A model generated the notes under the pieces. That model ran no database searches, was not told where the DNA came from, and was given only the letters and a program-made list of their open reading frames with translations. The translations under genes were made by a program, and so were the position numbers. Positions 52,863-62,022 of a stretch of 64,000 nucleotides of DNA are shown piece by piece. The stretch comes from Saccharospirillum mangrovi. GTDB taxonomy: Bacteria; Pseudomonadota; Gammaproteobacteria; Pseudomonadales; Natronospirillaceae. Within the stretch, counting starts at the first letter, position 1. Each line of letters opens with the position of its first letter. Location: positions 62,001-126,000 of the forward strand of contig NZ_CP031415.1 in assembly GCF_003367315.1 (NCBI RefSeq), given 5' to 3'.

Positions 52863-53417
52863 TCAGTCATTCGATACAGCGTTCAACCCTTCGGCGCGGT
52901 ACTCGTCTTTCAATTTAACGTAGTTGCTGGCCGAGTAACGGAAGTAGTTGCGTTCGCTGTCGCTCAGTGGCCGTTTCTGTCGGGCCGGTGAGCCGACGTA
53001 TAAATAGCCGGATTCCAATCGCTTGCCCGGCGGCACCAGGCTACCGGCACCAATCACTACCTGATCTTCCACCACGGCGCCGTCCAGCACAGTGGCGCCA
53101 ATGCCGATCAACACTTCATTGCCAATGGTGCAGCCGTGCAAACAGGCCTGATGGCCGATGGTCACGTCGTCGCCAATGGTCAGTGGATAACCGTTCGGGT
53201 TGTAATCGCTGGCGTGGGTGATGTGCAGCACAACGCCATCCTGAACCGAAGTGCGAGCGCCGATGCGGATGCGGTGCATGTCGCCACGAATAATGGCGCC
53301 GGGCCAGACGGACACGTCGTCACCCAATTCAACATCGCCGATAACCACGGCGCTGGCGTCGATAAAAACCGCCTTGCCCAACGCGGGTTCATGGTTACGA
53401 AACGGCCGTACTGCCAT
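52863..53417 (-). CDS. Gamma-class carbonic anhydrase-like protein (left-handed beta-helix)
   Basis: 184 residues with the hexapeptide repeats of the LbH fold (for example VVIGDVELGDDVSVWPGAII, VTIGHQACLHGCTIGNEV). Three histidines that usually bind the metal are present in VVLHITHASD, IGHQACLHGC. It ends in a helical tail (NYFRYSASNYVKLKDEY). Close to E. coli YrdA/CaiE-like proteins, whose carbonic anhydrase activity is often weak. AGGAGC precedes ATG 53417. It is divergent from ppx. Confidence 0.88.
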   Translation of the reverse strand: MAVRPFRNHEPALGKAVFIDASAVVIGDVELGDDVSVWPGAIIRGDMHRIRIGARTSVQDGVVLHITHASDYNPNGYPLTIGDDVTIGHQACLHGCTIGNEVLIGIGATVLDGAVVEDQVVIGAGSLVPPGKRLESGYLYVGSPARQKRPLSDSERNYFRYSASNYVKLKDEYRAEGLNAVSND

Positions 53418-53483
53418 CGTCCTTGCTCCTGTCACAAAGCTGAGTCAGCATTGTCGCAGTTTGTTTTTGAGGTTGCATTGCCC

Positions 53484-55019
53484 ATGCTCAAGTTGTCCGA
53501 TTTCTGGCGGAACCGGGTGGAAGAAATGGCGGCCATTGACCTGGGCTCCAACTCCTTTCACATGATCGTCGCACGGCTCGATAAAGGTGAGCTGACGGTG
53601 CTCGATCGGATAAAGGAACCGGTTCGGTTGGGCTTCGGCTTGAGTGAAGACGGCGCGCTCGATGAACTGTCGCAACGGCGCGCGCTGGAATGTCTGGGTC
53701 GTTTCGGCCAACGCATCAGCCACTTACCGGCGTCCGCCGTTCGCGCTGTAGGCACTCGTACACTGCGCAAGGCCACCAATGCCGAGGCCTTTCTCTCCAA
53801 AGCCGAACTGGCATTGGGGCATCGCATCGATGTCATTTCCGGTGCCGAAGAAGCGCGGCTGATTTATCAGGGCGTGGCGCAGGGTTTGGATGACGAACTC
53901 GACCGTCGGTTAGTGGTCGATATCGGCGGCGGCAGTACCGAAGTGATCGTCGGCGAACAATTTCAGCCGCTGCAATTGGAAAGCCTCGGCATGGGCTGCG
54001 TCGCCATCACCCGCGACTTTTTTGCCGACGGTTCGCTGAGCAAAAAAGCGGTGAAAAAAGCCACCACCTTTTGCCTGCAAAAAATCGAGCCGGTGCGCGA
54101 TGAATTTTTGTCCGTCGGCTGGCAACGCGCCATCGGTTGCTCGGGTTCGATCAAAGCCATTTCCAAAGTCGCGGAAACCCAGACGGGTTCGCCGATTATT
54201 ACCCGGGCGTTGCTGGATGAATTATGCGACCAGGCCGGGCAAGCCAAATCCATCGAAGAATTTAAACCCGATGGCCTGGGCAGTGACCGGCAACCGGTCT
54301 TTGTTGGCGGCTTAATTGTTTTGCGCGCTGTGTTCGAAGGTTTGGGGCTCGACAGCATGGAAGCCTCGCCCTGGGCATTGCGCGAAGGTTTGTTGTACGA
54401 CCTGATTGGCCGGCTCGACCAGGAAGACGTGCGCAGTCGCGGCGTGACCCATTTGGCGCAACGCTTTCACGCCGACGCCAACCAGGCTGAGCGCGTCGCC
54501 GCCACCGCCGAGCGTTTTCTCAGCGACAATTTAGCCGCCTTGCCATTATCGGACTTACACCCCTGGACCAACTATTTGCGCTGGGCATCGCAACTGGCCG
54601 AAGTCGGCCTCGACATCAGCCACAACCAATTCCACAAACATTCGGCGTATATCGTGCAGCATTGCGATCTGGCCGGTTTCAGCCACGAAGAACAACAACG
54701 GCTGACGTTTCTGATACAACACCACCGCAAAAAACCGGACGCCGATGCGCTGGCGCAACTCAGTGAAGAAGACCGGCCCATTTTGCCGGCACTGCTGGTG
54801 ATGTTTCGTCTGGCAGTGGTGTTGCACCGCGCCCGTACTGGCAGCCGGTCAGACGGCATCGGGCTGCGTATCGATGGCGACGCATTGAACCTGATTGCCA
54901 CCGCCGATTGGTGGGAAGAGCACAGCCTGACGCAGGCCGATTTGGAACAGGAAGCCCAGTATCTCAGCAAACTGGGCTATCAATTGAACCTGTCGGTGCA
55001 ATCGTCAGACGGCAGCTGA
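53484..55019 (+). CDS. ppx: Exopolyphosphatase (Ppx/GppA family)
   Basis: Processively hydrolyses inorganic polyphosphate, or pppGpp in GppA. 511 residues. The actin-like ATPase-fold signature AAIDLGSNSFHMIVA starts at about residue 16, then VVDIGGGSTEVIVGE (second phosphate loop) and LESLGMGCVAITRDFF. The C-terminal helical domain (HD-type, around 300-500) has FLSDNLAAL and the TFLIQHHRKKPD stretch. ATG 53484 is chosen; a much longer upstream frame runs through antisense of the neighbour and is not conserved. It converges on ppk with a 2-base gap, so both poly-P enzymes are adjacent but opposed. Confidence 0.92.
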   Translation: MLKLSDFWRNRVEEMAAIDLGSNSFHMIVARLDKGELTVLDRIKEPVRLGFGLSEDGALDELSQRRALECLGRFGQRISHLPASAVRAVGTRTLRKATNAEAFLSKAELALGHRIDVISGAEEARLIYQGVAQGLDDELDRRLVVDIGGGSTEVIVGEQFQPLQLESLGMGCVAITRDFFADGSLSKKAVKKATTFCLQKIEPVRDEFLSVGWQRAIGCSGSIKAISKVAETQTGSPIITRALLDELCDQAGQAKSIEEFKPDGLGSDRQPVFVGGLIVLRAVFEGLGLDSMEASPWALREGLLYDLIGRLDQEDVRSRGVTHLAQRFHADANQAERVAATAERFLSDNLAALPLSDLHPWTNYLRWASQLAEVGLDISHNQFHKHSAYIVQHCDLAGFSHEEQQRLTFLIQHHRKKPDADALAQLSEEDRPILPALLVMFRLAVVLHRARTGSRSDGIGLRIDGDALNLIATADWWEEHSLTQADLEQEAQYLSKLGYQLNLSVQSSDGS

Positions 55020-55021
55020 CA

Positions 55022-57100
55022 TCAGTTGATGTTGCTGCCGCTGAGCGCTTCGTTGAGCAGGCTTTGCTGCGCCGAAACCGGCTCGGCTTTGCCCGGCTTG
55101 CATTGCTGATAATGGCCGTCGCTGTTCAATTCCCAGGCTTGGGAATTATCGGCCAGATACAACTCCAGATCCTTGATGACTTTGTCGCGCAATTTCTTGG
55201 TCAACATCGGAAAACCGATCTCAACGCGGTGGAACATATTGCGGCTCATCCAGTCGGCGCTGGCGAGAATCACTTCCGGGTCGCCGTCGTTGTGGAAGCA
55301 ATAAGCGCGGGTATGTTCGAGGAAGCGACCGACGATGGAACGCACCCGAATGTTGTCGGAAACACCCGGCAAACCCGGACGAATCTGGCAGACGCCGCGC
55401 ACAATTAAATCGATCTGAACACCCGCCTGGCTGGCTTCATAAAGTTTGCGCGCCAGCTGTTCTTCATACAGCGAATTCATCTTCAAAATAATGCGCGCCG
55501 TTTTGCCGGCCTGAGCGTTTTCGATTTCGCGTTCGATGCGCCGCATCATGGTTTTGTGCAGCGTGAACGGCGACTGAAACAGCGTGTCGAGCTTGCTCAC
55601 CTTGCCCAAACTGGTGAGCTGCAAAAACACCCGATACACATCGTCGCCGATCTGTTTATTGCACGTCATCAAGCCGTAGTCGGTGTACACCTGAGCGGTT
55701 TTCGGGTGGTAATTGCCGGTACCCAAATGCACGTAGTGACGCAGCTTGTCGCCTTCGCGTCGCGCCACCATCAGCATCTTGGCGTGCGTCTTATAACCGA
55801 CGATGCCGTATACCACGTGAATGCCGTATTCCTGCAAGCGTTCGGCCAAAACCACGTTGGCTTCTTCGTCAAAACGCGCCAGCAATTCGATGATAACCGT
55901 CACTTCTTTACCGGCCTTGGCGGCCGCCACCAATTCATCAACGATGATGGAATTAGCGCCAGTGCGATACAGCGTTTGTTTGATGGTTAACACGTCCGGG
56001 TCTTTCGCCGCCTGACGAATTAATTCCACCACCGGCAGAAACGAATCGAACGGGTGGTGCAGCAAAATATCGCTTTTGCGTATGGCCTCGAACATGTTCG
56101 CCTTGCGTCGCAACACGCGTGGAATGCGAGCGTCAAACGGCGGATACAAAAGTTCAGGGCGCGCGGCAAAATCGATCAGGGCAGCAAGGCGGTTCAGGTT
56201 GACCGGGCCGTCGGCGCGGTACAAATCGATCTCGCTGATTTCGAATTGCTTGAACAAAAATTCCAGCAATTCATCCGGGCAATTTTCGGCGACTTCCAAA
56301 CGCACTTCGTCGCCGTATTGGCGATACACCAATTCGCCTTCAATGGCGCGACGCAAATCGCCGCTTTCTTCTTCGTCGACAAACAAATCGGAATTTCGGG
56401 TAACGCGGAATTGGTAGCAACCTTTCACCGCCATGCCGAAGAAAATTTCGTCCATGAAGTAATGAATGATGGACGATAAAAACACAAAGTCGTACGGGCC
56501 GGACTGAGTTTCGTCAGCCGGCAGTCGAATCATATCCGGCAGTGCGCGCGGGCATTGCACAATGGCCTGGCCGGAGTTACGGCCAAAGGCGTCTTTGCCA
56601 TCGAGCTTGACGATAAAGTTCAAACTCTTGTTCAGAATGCGTGGAAACGGATGCGCCGGGTCGAGCCCGATCGGGCTTAATAGCGGCAGCACTTCGTGTT
56701 CAAAAAACTGCTGCAACCAGGCGGTTTGCGCCTCGCTCCAGTCTTCGCGTTTGATCACCCGAATCTGATGTTCGGCGAGCAACGGAAACAATTGCTGGTT
56801 CAGAATCTGATATTGGCGATTGACCAGTTGGTGCGCGCGTTCGGCGATCTGGTCCAATTGCTGGCGGGGCGTCAGGCCTTCGGGGCCTGCAAGCGTGGAG
56901 CCGGCTTCAAAGCGTTCTTTTAAGCCGCCGACGCGAATCTCAAAAAACTCATCCAGGTTGGTGCTGGAAATGCACAAAAAGCGCAGACGCTCCAGCGGCG
57001 GAATCTGGTCGTTTTCCGCTTGCGATAACACGCGATCATGGAATTCGAGCAGCGACAGCTCGCGATTGATGAAATGCGCCTGGGAAACGGGTTCGCTCAC
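55022..57100 (-). CDS. ppk: Polyphosphate kinase 1
   Basis: Reversibly transfers the terminal phosphate of ATP to polyphosphate. About 692 residues, near E. coli PPK1 (688). The N-terminal part has FINRELSLLEFHDRVL and SSTNLDEFFEIRV. The C-terminal phospholipase-D-like domains have YKTHAKMLMV with the autophosphorylated His, LGTGNYHPKTAQVYTDYGLMT, and LARKLYEASQAGVQIDLIVRG. I start at GTG 57100, which has AGAGG 8 bases upstream; TTG 57142 is open but lacks a site. Convergent with ppx. Confidence 0.95.
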   Translation of the reverse strand: MSEPVSQAHFINRELSLLEFHDRVLSQAENDQIPPLERLRFLCISSTNLDEFFEIRVGGLKERFEAGSTLAGPEGLTPRQQLDQIAERAHQLVNRQYQILNQQLFPLLAEHQIRVIKREDWSEAQTAWLQQFFEHEVLPLLSPIGLDPAHPFPRILNKSLNFIVKLDGKDAFGRNSGQAIVQCPRALPDMIRLPADETQSGPYDFVFLSSIIHYFMDEIFFGMAVKGCYQFRVTRNSDLFVDEEESGDLRRAIEGELVYRQYGDEVRLEVAENCPDELLEFLFKQFEISEIDLYRADGPVNLNRLAALIDFAARPELLYPPFDARIPRVLRRKANMFEAIRKSDILLHHPFDSFLPVVELIRQAAKDPDVLTIKQTLYRTGANSIIVDELVAAAKAGKEVTVIIELLARFDEEANVVLAERLQEYGIHVVYGIVGYKTHAKMLMVARREGDKLRHYVHLGTGNYHPKTAQVYTDYGLMTCNKQIGDDVYRVFLQLTSLGKVSKLDTLFQSPFTLHKTMMRRIEREIENAQAGKTARIILKMNSLYEEQLARKLYEASQAGVQIDLIVRGVCQIRPGLPGVSDNIRVRSIVGRFLEHTRAYCFHNDGDPEVILASADWMSRNMFHRVEIGFPMLTKKLRDKVIKDLELYLADNSQAWELNSDGHYQQCKPGKAEPVSAQQSLLNEALSGSNIN

Positions 57101-57161
57101 TTGCCACACCTCTGACTGGTCGGTCGTCAGAGTGTATGACAATTAGATGGCAGGGGTGTTA

Positions 57162-57262
57162 CAACGCCTTTGGCGTTGGTGGGAGACGCTTGACGCTAAA
57201 CGGAAGACGCTGGATAGCGGAAAACCTAACTGGCGTCTTACGTCTCCCGTCCTGCGTCTCCC
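57162..57262. repeat. Repeat-rich gap between hpt and ppk
   Basis: A perfect 7-bp hairpin CAACGCC-TTT-GGCGTTG (57162-57178) is followed by nested inverted repeats: GGGAGACGC (57181-57189) with GCGTCTCCC (57254-57262), and AAGACGC (57204-57210) with GCGTCTT (57233-57239). GACGCT recurs three times. No T-run. It looks like a degenerate dispersed repeat or mRNA-stabilising end downstream of hpt. Confidence 0.7.
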
Positions 57263-57268
57263 ATGCCA

Positions 57269-57826
57269 TCAAAGCCCTTTGACGGCATAAATGCCCGGTG
57301 CGTTGCGCCAGTAGCCTTTGTAGTCCATGCCGTAGCCAAACACGTAGCGGTCTTCGCATTGCAGGCCAACGTAGTCGGGCACGATGTCCGGGCGGGCTTT
57401 GCGGTCGTGTTGCTTATCGACCAGTACCGCGATTTTGATGCTGGCGACGCCGGCCTGGCGGCAGTGATCAACAATAGCGCCCAGGGTGGCGCCTTCGTCG
57501 TAGATGTCATCGACGATCAGGATGGTGCGGCCATCCAGCGACTGCTGCGGCAACATGCGCCATTCCAGATCGGCGCCAGAGGTCTTATCGCGGTAACGGG
57601 TGGCGTGCAGATAGCTGATTTCCAGCGGGAAACCGAGCTTGGTGACCAGTTTGCCGGTCAGCACCAGACCACCGTTCATCACGCTGAACACAATGGGGTT
57701 GGTTTCCGCCAGGTCGCGGGAAATCTCGGTGGCCATGGTGTCGATGGCTTGCTCGACCTGGGTTTCGGTGAACAGGCAATCGGCCTGGTCGCGAACGTCG
57801 CGGATCTCGGCAGGAATGGCAGTCAT
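57269..57826 (-). CDS. hpt: Hypoxanthine-guanine phosphoribosyltransferase
   Basis: Salvages hypoxanthine/guanine to IMP/GMP using PRPP. 185 residues: FSVMNGGLVLTGKLVTKL at the start of the catalytic core and the PRPP motif ILIVDDIYDEGATLGAIV (with V-D-D-I-Y-D-E-G-A-T-L). IAVLVDKQHDRK follows with a conserved Lys. The substrate-specificity region GLQCEDRYVFGYGMDYKGYWR is typical. Divergent from folA across 120 bases. Confidence 0.93.
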   Translation of the reverse strand: MTAIPAEIRDVRDQADCLFTETQVEQAIDTMATEISRDLAETNPIVFSVMNGGLVLTGKLVTKLGFPLEISYLHATRYRDKTSGADLEWRMLPQQSLDGRTILIVDDIYDEGATLGAIVDHCRQAGVASIKIAVLVDKQHDRKARPDIVPDYVGLQCEDRYVFGYGMDYKGYWRNAPGIYAVKGL

Positions 57827-57946
57827 GGCAGCCTCGGTTAGTTGAATTGTTGGTCAGAAAAAAGGGTGCGCACTTTAGCGGCTCAGGTGCACCCGCGCAA
57901 GCGTCGGCCTCTGTTAGTATACCGCCCCGATTGAAGGAGAGAACGC

Positions 57947-58459
57947 ATGCGCATTGCACTGATCTGGGCCATGGCGACCAACGGCGTGATTGGCCGCGAC
58001 AACAAACTGCCCTGGTACCTGCCGGGCGACTTGCAGTATTTCAAGCGGGTGACCTCTGGCAAGCCGGTCATCATGGGCCGCAAAACCTACGACAGCATCG
58101 GTAAACCGCTGCCCAACCGCACCAACATCATTGTCACCCGCGACACCGCTTTTCAAGCCGACGGCTGCCAGGTCGTGCACTCACTGGAAGACGCCATTCA
58201 TCTGGCCGAAGCCCAAGTAGCCGTGAGTGGCGGCGACGAAGCGATCGTTATGGGCGGGGCCGAGATATACGCCCAGGCATTGCCCAAAGCGGATCGACTC
58301 TACGTGACCTTGGTGCATGCCGACGTCGAGGGCGACGCTCAGTTCCCCGCCATCGACTTCGCCGCCTGGCAGGAAATTGCCCGCGAAGACTACAACGCCG
58401 AAGGCCCCAACCCTTACGACTACTCCTTTATCGTCTACGACCGACCCGCGTTGAATTAG
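57947..58459 (+). CDS. folA: Dihydrofolate reductase
   Basis: NADPH-dependent reduction of dihydrofolate. 170 residues. It has ALIWAMATNGVIGRDNKLPW with the conserved W-x-x-x-x-D-L region (LPGDLQYFKRVT), GRKTYDSIGKPLPNR, and GGAEIYAQALPKADRLYVT. The catalytic Asp is in PGDLQYFK. AAGGAGAG precedes the ATG. Nothing suggests a resistant variant; it is a chromosomal housekeeping type. Confidence 0.96.
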   Translation: MRIALIWAMATNGVIGRDNKLPWYLPGDLQYFKRVTSGKPVIMGRKTYDSIGKPLPNRTNIIVTRDTAFQADGCQVVHSLEDAIHLAEAQVAVSGGDEAIVMGGAEIYAQALPKADRLYVTLVHADVEGDAQFPAIDFAAWQEIAREDYNAEGPNPYDYSFIVYDRPALN

Positions 58460-58518
58460 CGCCCAAAACTGTAAATAGCCACTAAACTGATGCCCCTTCT
58501 AGCGAAAAGGAATGAACG

Positions 58519-58890
58519 ATGGCGTTGGATGCACAGCCGGTGGCGTGGTTTGAAATCCCCGTGAGCGACATGAACCGGGCCAGGGCGTTTTACGAAGCGG
58601 TATTGGAAGTCAGCCTGCAACCGCTGGATTTGGGCGAGAACTTCAAAATGGCGCTGTTCCCGGCGTCCGATCACCGCGCCGGCGCCCTAATGCAGGCGAA
58701 CAGTTACGAACCCTCCTATCAAGGGCCGTTAATTTATCTGGGCGTGGACGACATCGACGCCACCCTGGACCGGGCAGCGCAACACGGCGGCAAAGTCATC
58801 AACGCCAAAATGAGCATTGGCGAGCGCGGCTTTGTCGGCCATTTTGAAGATTGCGAAGGTAACCGAATTGGGCTGCACAGCCTGACATAA
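58519..58890 (+). CDS. VOC family protein (glyoxalase-like)
   Basis: 123 residues. Two beta-alpha-beta-beta-beta modules: AWFEIPVSDMNRARAFYEAVL and DDIDATLDRAAQHGGKVI. A glutamate/aspartate-containing end reads HFEDCEGNRIGLHS. It belongs to the same broad fold as glyoxalase I and bleomycin-resistance proteins but lacks features that fix a substrate. AAAAGGA lies upstream of the ATG. It follows folA in the same direction after 59 bases and is closed by a strong terminator. Confidence 0.88.
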   Translation: MALDAQPVAWFEIPVSDMNRARAFYEAVLEVSLQPLDLGENFKMALFPASDHRAGALMQANSYEPSYQGPLIYLGVDDIDATLDRAAQHGGKVINAKMSIGERGFVGHFEDCEGNRIGLHSLT

Positions 58891-58893
58891 AAG

Positions 58894-58921
58894 AAAAACC
58901 CGGCATCTTGCCGGGTTTTTT
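58894..58921 (+). terminator. Rho-independent terminator after the VOC gene
   Basis: AAAAACCCGGC-ATCTT-GCCGGGTTTTTT, a perfect symmetric hairpin. It lies between the convergent VOC and peroxiredoxin genes, so it may act in both directions. Confidence 0.93.
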
Positions 58922-58937
58922 GGGTCTTACACTGTGT

Positions 58938-59597
58938 TTATTTCGGTTGCTCAACCAAGCGCAAATACGGCTTCAAGGTACGATACCCCTGCGGGTATTT
59001 TTTCTTCGCATCTTCGTCAGACACCGACGGCGGAATAATCACATCTTCGCCCTGCCTCCAGTTCACCGGCGTTGCCACTTGGTGGCTGGACGTCAGTTGA
59101 ATGGAATCCAGCGCGCGCAGAATTTCGTCGAAGTTGCGGCCGGTGGTCATCGGGTAGGTCATCATTAGTTTGATCTTTTTATCCGGGCCGATAATAAACA
59201 CTGAACGCACCGTGGCGTTGTTGGCCGGGGTGCGGCCTTCAGCGCTGCCGCCTTCATCGGCCGGCAGCATGTCGTACAGCTTCGCCACGTTCAGATCGGT
59301 ATCGCCGATCATCGGATACTTAGGGAAATGCCCCTGGGTTTCTTCGATGTCCTTAGCCCACTTTTCGTGGTTGCCCACCGCGTCCACACTCAGGCCGATG
59401 ATCTTGGTATTACGCTTATCGAACTCCGGTTGCAGGCCGGCCATATAGCCCAGCTCAGTGGTGCAGACCGGGGTGAAATCCTTGGGGTGGGAAAACAGAA
59501 TCGCCCAGCTGTCGCCAATCCAGTCGTGGAAATTGAGCTTGCCCTGAGTGGTCTGGGCGGTGAAGTTCGGTGCGGTATCGTTGATGCGCAATGACAT
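58938..59597 (-). CDS. 1-Cys peroxiredoxin (Prx6 type)
   Basis: 219 residues. The peroxidatic cysteine is Cys45 in SHPKDFTPVCTTELG, with the conserved P-x-x-x-T-x-x-C arrangement. It is the only cysteine, so resolution must come from an outside thiol. The long C-terminal domain (KKYPQGYRTLKPYLRLVEQPK) is that of Prx6/AhpC-like subfamilies. GGAGGG lies 7 bases before ATG 59597. Glutathione or the nearby thioredoxin could serve as reductant, an inference. Confidence 0.93.
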   Translation of the reverse strand: MSLRINDTAPNFTAQTTQGKLNFHDWIGDSWAILFSHPKDFTPVCTTELGYMAGLQPEFDKRNTKIIGLSVDAVGNHEKWAKDIEETQGHFPKYPMIGDTDLNVAKLYDMLPADEGGSAEGRTPANNATVRSVFIIGPDKKIKLMMTYPMTTGRNFDEILRALDSIQLTSSHQVATPVNWRQGEDVIIPPSVSDEDAKKKYPQGYRTLKPYLRLVEQPK

Positions 59598-59743
59598 TTT
59601 TATTCCCTCCAAACGCTTGAACAAAAGCCGACGGTCTACAACACACTCTGTATCGGTGCCGTTATTAGTCGAGCTTCGGGCGCGGTTTTCAAGCCTTGGG
59701 TAATCGCTGTGCTAAACGGAATTGAACTAACCTTATAACGGCG

Positions 59744-60064
59744 TTAACGAACCAGGGCGTCGAGCCGCAACAGGTCGTTCAGATTCGGCGTTTCGGTGGC
59801 CATTGGCTGGCACGAGCGCAAAGCGGTAAAGCCTGTATTTAAACAGTGTTGCCGCAAATTAGACTCCGGCAACTGCGTGGCAATCGACAACAACTGTTGT
59901 GCCATCAACATAAATTGCCCGACCTGATTGGGCGTTTTAAACGTCGGCACCATGGCCTGACTGCGTTCAATGGTTGATGCAAAAACCGTTGCCTGTTGCG
60001 GGTCTGAAAAATCAAACACAAACAACGAATCAATGTACTGATCAACAATACTTTCCGAAGCCAC
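59744..60064 (-). CDS. Unrecognised small protein
   Basis: 106 residues. GTG start at 60064 with AAAGGA 7 bases upstream. It is predicted to be helical: VDQYIDSLFVFDFSDPQQATVF at the start, a middle with QVGQFMLMAQQLLSIATQL, and two cysteines near residues 74 and 85. There is no signal peptide, membrane helix or known motif. It stands alone between the peroxiredoxin gene and the long A+T-rich gap before the MCP gene. Confidence 0.55.
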   Translation of the reverse strand: MASESIVDQYIDSLFVFDFSDPQQATVFASTIERSQAMVPTFKTPNQVGQFMLMAQQLLSIATQLPESNLRQHCLNTGFTALRSCQPMATETPNLNDLLRLDALVR

Positions 60065-60511
60065 GGCGACATCCTTTCAATACGTTAGGCACCAACACTC
60101 TAGTTGAAAATAAAAAATGTGCTGGCGATATCCATAAAAGTTACAGCGAAAGTTTTTGTCAGCTTGAGTAAATCATTTTACGACGAAAGGAATTTGTAAC
60201 GATTTATAACCACGAGTGTCGAATTCGTCCGCTTTTGCGAAATTATGTAACTGAAATTGTGTGCGATAAGCACGTTTTTATGAATCTCACTGACCGCAAG
60301 CGTTCCCACCATTGCTGGCTTACAGGCCAGATAGAACCTGATTTTCTGGCTCTCAGGGCATGGCAGTCAGCTTCAAAATAAAAAACCAAACATCTCTAAC
60401 GGTCTGAAAAGTGCACCGAAAAAAATAGGTGCGTTCGTGTCCTCCCGTTGCTTGCAAGCGTGCAATGTCGGACTACGTTCAATAACAGATTGCCGATACG
60501 ACGGACTAGGG
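60065..60511. other. A+T-rich non-coding gap of about 450 bases
   Basis: No convincing ORF. It separates the divergent hypothetical and MCP genes. It holds several weak stems (CCTGA/TCAGG near 60340-60360). A possible flagellar-type -10 GCCGATAC (60492-60499) has a poor -35 (CTACGTTC) 11 bases before, just upstream of the MCP gene. I see no operator or RNA I can name. Confidence 0.6.
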
Positions 60512-60520
60512 ATGCCATTC

Positions 60521-61696
60521 ATGCAGTGGAGTTTTGGCCCGCTACAAAAGGGCAGAGTGTTGTTTGCGTTTGGAGTTATCGCTTTAACGGCGGGCTGTAC
60601 TTTTTTAGCGCGTCTGATGCCTGCGTATTTTTTACCAACCATGACCTTGGTTGCATTGCTTGTATGGGTACGTCTGACAAAAAAGCTGCGTGCGCAAGCG
60701 GTACCCGCGCCAACCGTGGTGGCTAAAAAACAAAACCCGGTCGAAAAAAACGATGCGGAACCTGACTATTTACACGACGCCATGCGCTGGCTGGATGAGC
60801 AACTGACTGAACATAAAGAAATCATGGACGGCCTGAATGAACGCCAGAACAACTCCGTCGATGGTTTGGTCAACGCGTTCAAGGAAATACATCGGCTGTT
60901 GGATCAACAGACTCATTTGATCAACGCCATCCTTGAATTTACTGACGATGCCAGCAATGCCGACTCGTTGCACACCAGCATGCAGGAGTTCGCACTGCGT
61001 ACCTCTAAAACGATGGACAACTTCGTCACAACCACGGTGAACAACAGCACCGAAATGATGGAGCTGGTGGAGTTGGTTGCCAGCATTGAAGAAAAGATGC
61101 CGTCGGTCATCAAAGCATTGGAAGACATCGACGGCATTTCCGACCAGACCAATCTGCTGGCACTGAACGCGGCCATTGAAGCGGCGCGCGCCGGCGAGCA
61201 CGGCCGCGGCTTTGCCGTGGTGGCCGACGAAGTGCGGGCGCTGTCGACACGGGCGGCCGAATTCAGCGGGTTGATTCGCAACGAAGTGGTGTCGGTGCGC
61301 AAAGACATTCGGGTGCTGCACGAACGCATCGGCGTTACGGCATCGAGCGACATGAATTTTATTCTGAACTCAAAGGCCGATGTGGAAACGGCCATTGAGC
61401 ATCTGGTGAAGAAAGCCGACTCGGATGAAAAAGCAACGGTCGACATTCAGACGGTTGCCAAACAGTTGTCGCAGGCTTCCAACGAAGCGGTGCAGGGTTT
61501 GCAGTTTGGTGACATCAGTTATCAGACCATCGAACACCAAATGAAAATTGTGCACGCCTTGCAAGGTGGCATGAAACACATCAAGCGCCCGATGACCAAA
61601 GGAGATTTCCAACAACTGCTCAGTTGCCTCGATGACATTCAATTGTCGCCCGTTGAACATCAGCCCGGCGGCTCCGGCGATGTGGATCTTTTTTAG
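60521..61696 (+). CDS. Methyl-accepting chemotaxis protein without a periplasmic sensor domain
   Basis: 391 residues. Two adjacent N-terminal membrane helices (about 12-33 and 35-52) leave almost no external loop. A long cytoplasmic coiled coil carries the signalling tip [20 protein letters not shown] (about residues 208-227), the invariant MCP hairpin. The C-terminus has [15 protein letters not shown], seen in some MCP subgroups, and no CheR pentapeptide. The start is ATG 60521 (AGGG 9 bases upstream) or ATG 60512. It heads a cluster with STAS, HsbR-like and CheY genes, so it signals to the following che genes or senses an internal cue. Confidence 0.85.
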   Translation: MQWSFGPLQKGRVLFAFGVIALTAGCTFLARLMPAYFLPTMTLVALLVWVRLTKKLRAQAVPAPTVVAKKQNPVEKNDAEPDYLHDAMRWLDEQLTEHKEIMDGLNERQNNSVDGLVNAFKEIHRLLDQQTHLINAILEFTDDASNADSLHTSMQEFALRTSKTMDNFVTTTVNNSTEMMELVELVASIEEKMPSVIKALEDIDGISDQTNLLALNAAIEAARAGEHGRGFAVVADEVRALSTRAAEFSGLIRNEVVSVRKDIRVLHERIGVTASSDMNFILNSKADVETAIEHLVKKADSDEKATVDIQTVAKQLSQASNEAVQGLQFGDISYQTIEHQMKIVHALQGGMKHIKRPMTKGDFQQLLSCLDDIQLSPVEHQPGGSGDVDLF

Positions 61697-61712
61697 ATGT
61701 GGATCTTTTAAA
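61679..61712. repeat. 17-base tandem duplication at the MCP gene end
   Basis: GATGTGGATCTTTTTTA (61679-61695) is followed by a near-identical GATGTGGATCTTTTAAA (61696-61712). The first copy encodes the final DVDLF and the stop; the second provides part of the next gene's leader. A recent small duplication is the simplest reading. Confidence 0.85.
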
Positions 61713-61721
61713 GGAAAAATG

Positions 61722-62009
61722 ATGAGTACCAAAGACGCAGTTATCAGTATCCCAGAGCAATTTAACTTTGGTTATCACAGCCGGTTTACCTCCGACTATC
61801 AGCCGCTGTTGAAAGACCCGGATGTCGGCGTGATCACGCTGGATTTTTCACGCGCGGTTTATCTCGACAGTTCAGCGATCGGCATGATCAACATGCTGTA
61901 TCGAAAGGCCAACGCCGACCACAAGAAGCTGGTCATTAAAGGCGCGCGTGGTACGGCAAAAGATCTGCTTGTGTTGTCCAACCTGCAGAAAATCATTCCG
62001 TTTGAGTAG
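61722..62009 (+). CDS. hsbA: STAS-domain anti-anti-sigma-like protein (HsbA-like)
   Basis: 95 residues of one STAS domain. The phosphorylatable serine lies in AVYLDSSAIGMINMLYRK (Ser at about 51), the motif around the switch residue of SpoIIAA-type proteins. Pairs with the downstream receiver-phosphatase-kinase, as HsbA does with HsbR in Pseudomonas, where the pair governs motility versus biofilm. I start at ATG 61722, 6 bases after AAGGA; the neighbouring ATG 61719 is too close. It starts 25 bases after the MCP stop. Confidence 0.85.
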   Translation: MSTKDAVISIPEQFNFGYHSRFTSDYQPLLKDPDVGVITLDFSRAVYLDSSAIGMINMLYRKANADHKKLVIKGARGTAKDLLVLSNLQKIIPFE

Positions 62010-62022
62010 GTAACGTTCTTCG

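Noticed and set aside
53136-53483. N-terminal extension of ppx
   Set aside because: The open frame continues upstream, but it is antisense to the gamma-carbonic anhydrase and is not protein-like; ATG 53484 matches the family start.
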